From positions 496,001 through 560,000 of the forward strand of contig CAWDEX010000001.1 in assembly GCA_963801475.1 (NCBI GenBank): a stretch of 64,000 bases of DNA, read 5' to 3'. The first letter of the stretch is position 1, and each line of letters starts with the position of its first letter. Below, piece by piece: positions 62,262 through 64,000 of the stretch. Under the pieces are notes generated by a model, which had not been told where the DNA came from, did no database searches, and was given only the letters and a program-made list of their open reading frames with translations. This stretch comes from DAOMFB01 sp963801475. GTDB taxonomy: Bacteria; Acidobacteriota; Thermoanaerobaculia; UBA5066. The position numbers and the translations under genes are program-made.

Positions 62262-64000
62262 TCAGTAGAGGAGGAACGCCGCCCGGCGCCGCTCGAACTC
62301 CATCAGCGAGGCGGTCCAGCCGCCGACGATCTCGCCGGCCGTCTCGCCGCGGGCGAGCCGCGTCATCGCGCCGTCGGAGAGTAGGAGCCGGTTGGCGTTC
62401 TTCGTCTCCCACTCCTTCGGATGGAGGTCGCGGAGGGCCGTCATCAGGTGGACGCCGAGCGTCACGGCGTCGAGCGCTTTCCGGTCGACCAGGGTGATCC
62501 GGACGCCGGAGCAGGCCTCGCCCCTGAAGACGGACGACGAGGGCGTGAAGCGGACGGGCGTGAAGCGGACGCCGGCGATCCCGCGGGAATTCAGCGTGGA
62601 GGCCATCCGGAGACCGTCCATCCAGGGGGCGCCGACCTGCTCGAAGGGGACGTCGGTCCCGCGCCCGACGGAGACGTTCGTCGCCTCGAGGAGGCCGACG
62701 CCCGGGTAGAGCGCCGCCTGCGTGACGGAGCGGAGGTTCGGCGAGGGGTCGACCCAGGGGAGGCCGGTCTCGTCGTACCAGAGGTCGCGGGAATAGTTCG
62801 CGAGCTTCACGACGGCGAGGTCGGCGCCGATCTTCCGCTCCTCGTTGAAGAGGCGCGCCAGTTCGCCGATCGTCATCCCGGTCCGGACGGGGATCGGGTG
62901 GTAGGTGATGAACGAGAGCTTGTCCTCGTCGGCGGGCGGCCCCTCGGGCTTCTCGGCCGTGATCGGGTCGGGGCGGTCGAGGACGACGACCTTCACCTTC
63001 GCCTTCGCCGCCTCCTCCATCACGTAGCCCATCGTCGTGAGGTAGGTGTAGTACCGGGCGCCGGCGTCCTGCAGGTCGACGACGACGGCGTCGAGGCCGG
63101 CCAGGTCCTCCGGCCTCGGCCGGCGCGACTCCTTCGTCTCGCCATACAGGGAGCGGATCGGGAGGCCCGTTCTCCCGTCGAGAGAGTCGGGGACCGAGGC
63201 GTCCTGCGCGCCTCGGGTTCCGTGCTCCGGGGAAAAGAGCCGGACCAGCGTGACCCCCGCGTTTCTCGCCTTGTCCGAGACGAGGACGTCGAGCGTGGAC
63301 CGGCCGTCGCTCGTGAGGCCGGTCTGGTTGGTCAGGAGGGCGACGCGCGATCCGGCGATCGGCTTGAACGAATCCGCCTCGAGAACGTCGATGCCGGGAC
63401 GGACCTGTCCCGTGACGCGCGCCGGGGTCGTCGCAACGGCGCGGGCCACGGCCGGGCGCGCCCCGGCGGCCGCCAGGACCGAGAGCCTCTCGCCCGCCGC
63501 CACGAGGTCGGCGGCCTTCGCGTCGGTGATCGCCGAGGCGACGATGGAGGCGATCTTGCCGCGGAGGGCGACCACGTTCCCCGACTCGTCGGGGTGGTTC
63601 CGGTTCGTCAGGAGGATCACGAAGGTCTGAGTCACCGGGTCGATCCAGAGGGAGGTCCCCGTCCAGCCGGTGTGTCCGTACGAGCCGGGCGGAAAGAGGT
63701 CACCCCGGTTCGAGGCGTACGACGTCGCCACGTCCCACCCGAGCGCGCGGATGTCCCCGTCGCCGTACGAGCGGGGACGCGTCATCGCCGCGACGCCGGC
63801 CGGCGAGAGCACGGGCGACCCCGCCCTTCAGCATCGCCGTGACGTAGCGCGCGAGGTCGTCGGCCGTGGAGAAGAGCCCGGCGTGTCCGGCGACCCCTCC
63901 GAGGGCGAAGGCCCTCGGGTCGTGGACCTCGCCGCGGCGAAAGGCATCCCCGATCTTCTCGGTCGGCGCGATCCGGGAGACGGGGAGCTTCCCCTTCCCG
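62262..64000 (-). pseudogene. Beta-lactamase-fold hydrolase fused to NamZ (DUF1343), frameshifted and 5' partial
   Basis: A two-domain muropeptide enzyme running off the window edge. C-terminal about 385 residues: NamZ/DUF1343 exo-beta-N-acetylmuramidase, with GIDVLEADSF, LLTNQTGLTSDG, FSPEHGTRG and DLQDAGARYYTY typical of YbbC. N-terminal: a serine beta-lactamase-type domain (GHAGLFSTADDLARYV, then YGHTGWTGTSLWIDP with the HTG motif). In Bacillus the two activities sit in neighbouring genes ybbC (namZ) and ybbE (amiE). The frame is broken: one extra base in the C4 run at 63819-63822 separates the upstream part (63817-64000) from the intact frame starting at 63812. The catalytic SxxK of the first domain lies beyond the edge. 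Confidence 0.88.

Noticed and set aside
1..64000. CRISPR arrays, tRNA or rRNA genes, insertion sequences, prophage or defence modules
   Set aside because: No regularly spaced repeats, cloverleaf sequences, transposase ORFs or defence-gene motifs were found on reading both strands.

Overview
Source and character. The window is very GC-rich with strongly G/C-biased third codon positions. It carries no rRNA, tRNA, CRISPR array, insertion sequence or phage module that I can see. The gene set suggests Acidobacteriota: a VWFA-related protein of the acidobacterial type, a Ser/Thr kinase fused to a TolB-like propeller, PIG-L deacetylase with a sodium:solute symporter, DUF2911, S9 peptidases, a large BNR-repeat protein, outer-membrane barrels and lipoproteins. 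A class such as Thermoanaerobaculia or Vicinamibacteria is possible, but this is inference. Genes are tightly packed, often with ATGA or GTGA overlaps, and no gene-free stretch exceeds about 160 bases. Three genes are broken by what looks like a single extra base, two of them in G4 runs, so indel errors in the assembly are likely.

Layout. 1-14 kb: an HtrA protease, a kinase-propeller, a VWA protein, fumarase, a purple-acid-phosphatase-like esterase, a quinone oxidoreductase, MOSC, DinB, methylglyoxal synthase, small membrane proteins and lipoproteins, and a pseudouridine synthase. 14-21 kb: arylsulfatase 1, an NTF2-like protein, an aldo/keto reductase and an S9 peptidase, all on the minus strand. 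20.7-30.7 kb: YIP1, DUF2752, the BNR protein, two large membrane proteins, an RmlD-like reductase (minus strand), a frameshifted oligopeptidase B and a DUF4239 protein.

30.8-45.8 kb, all minus strand, is the most unusual region. In transcription order it holds arylsulfatase 2 (frameshifted), a eukaryotic-type sphingolipid Delta4-desaturase homologue, a soluble GAF-PAS histidine kinase, a NarL-type regulator, a lone degenerate receiver one base from an outer-membrane channel gene, two overlapping DUF1254/DUF1214 genes, a membrane-anchored unknown, DUF1579, SHOCT, a lipoprotein, a second outer-membrane channel and a CYTH-like protein. It reads as a regulated cell-envelope system.

46-64 kb: a zinc alcohol dehydrogenase, an amidohydrolase, a zinc-ribbon membrane protein, a marR-yceI operon with a clear promoter/operator, a CAAX protease, DUF2911, an operon of PIG-L deacetylase, micro-ORF and symporter (the last probably starting at CTG), an aldo/keto reductase, a methyltransferase behind a possible RNA switch, a YdjM-like protein, a Tat-signal protein with an amidase, and a frameshifted beta-lactamase-fold/NamZ fusion running off the end.

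Regulation. Several genes on both strands have a TAGAAT-like hexamer ending 6-10 bases before the start codon and no Shine-Dalgarno sequence. This points to widespread leaderless transcription.
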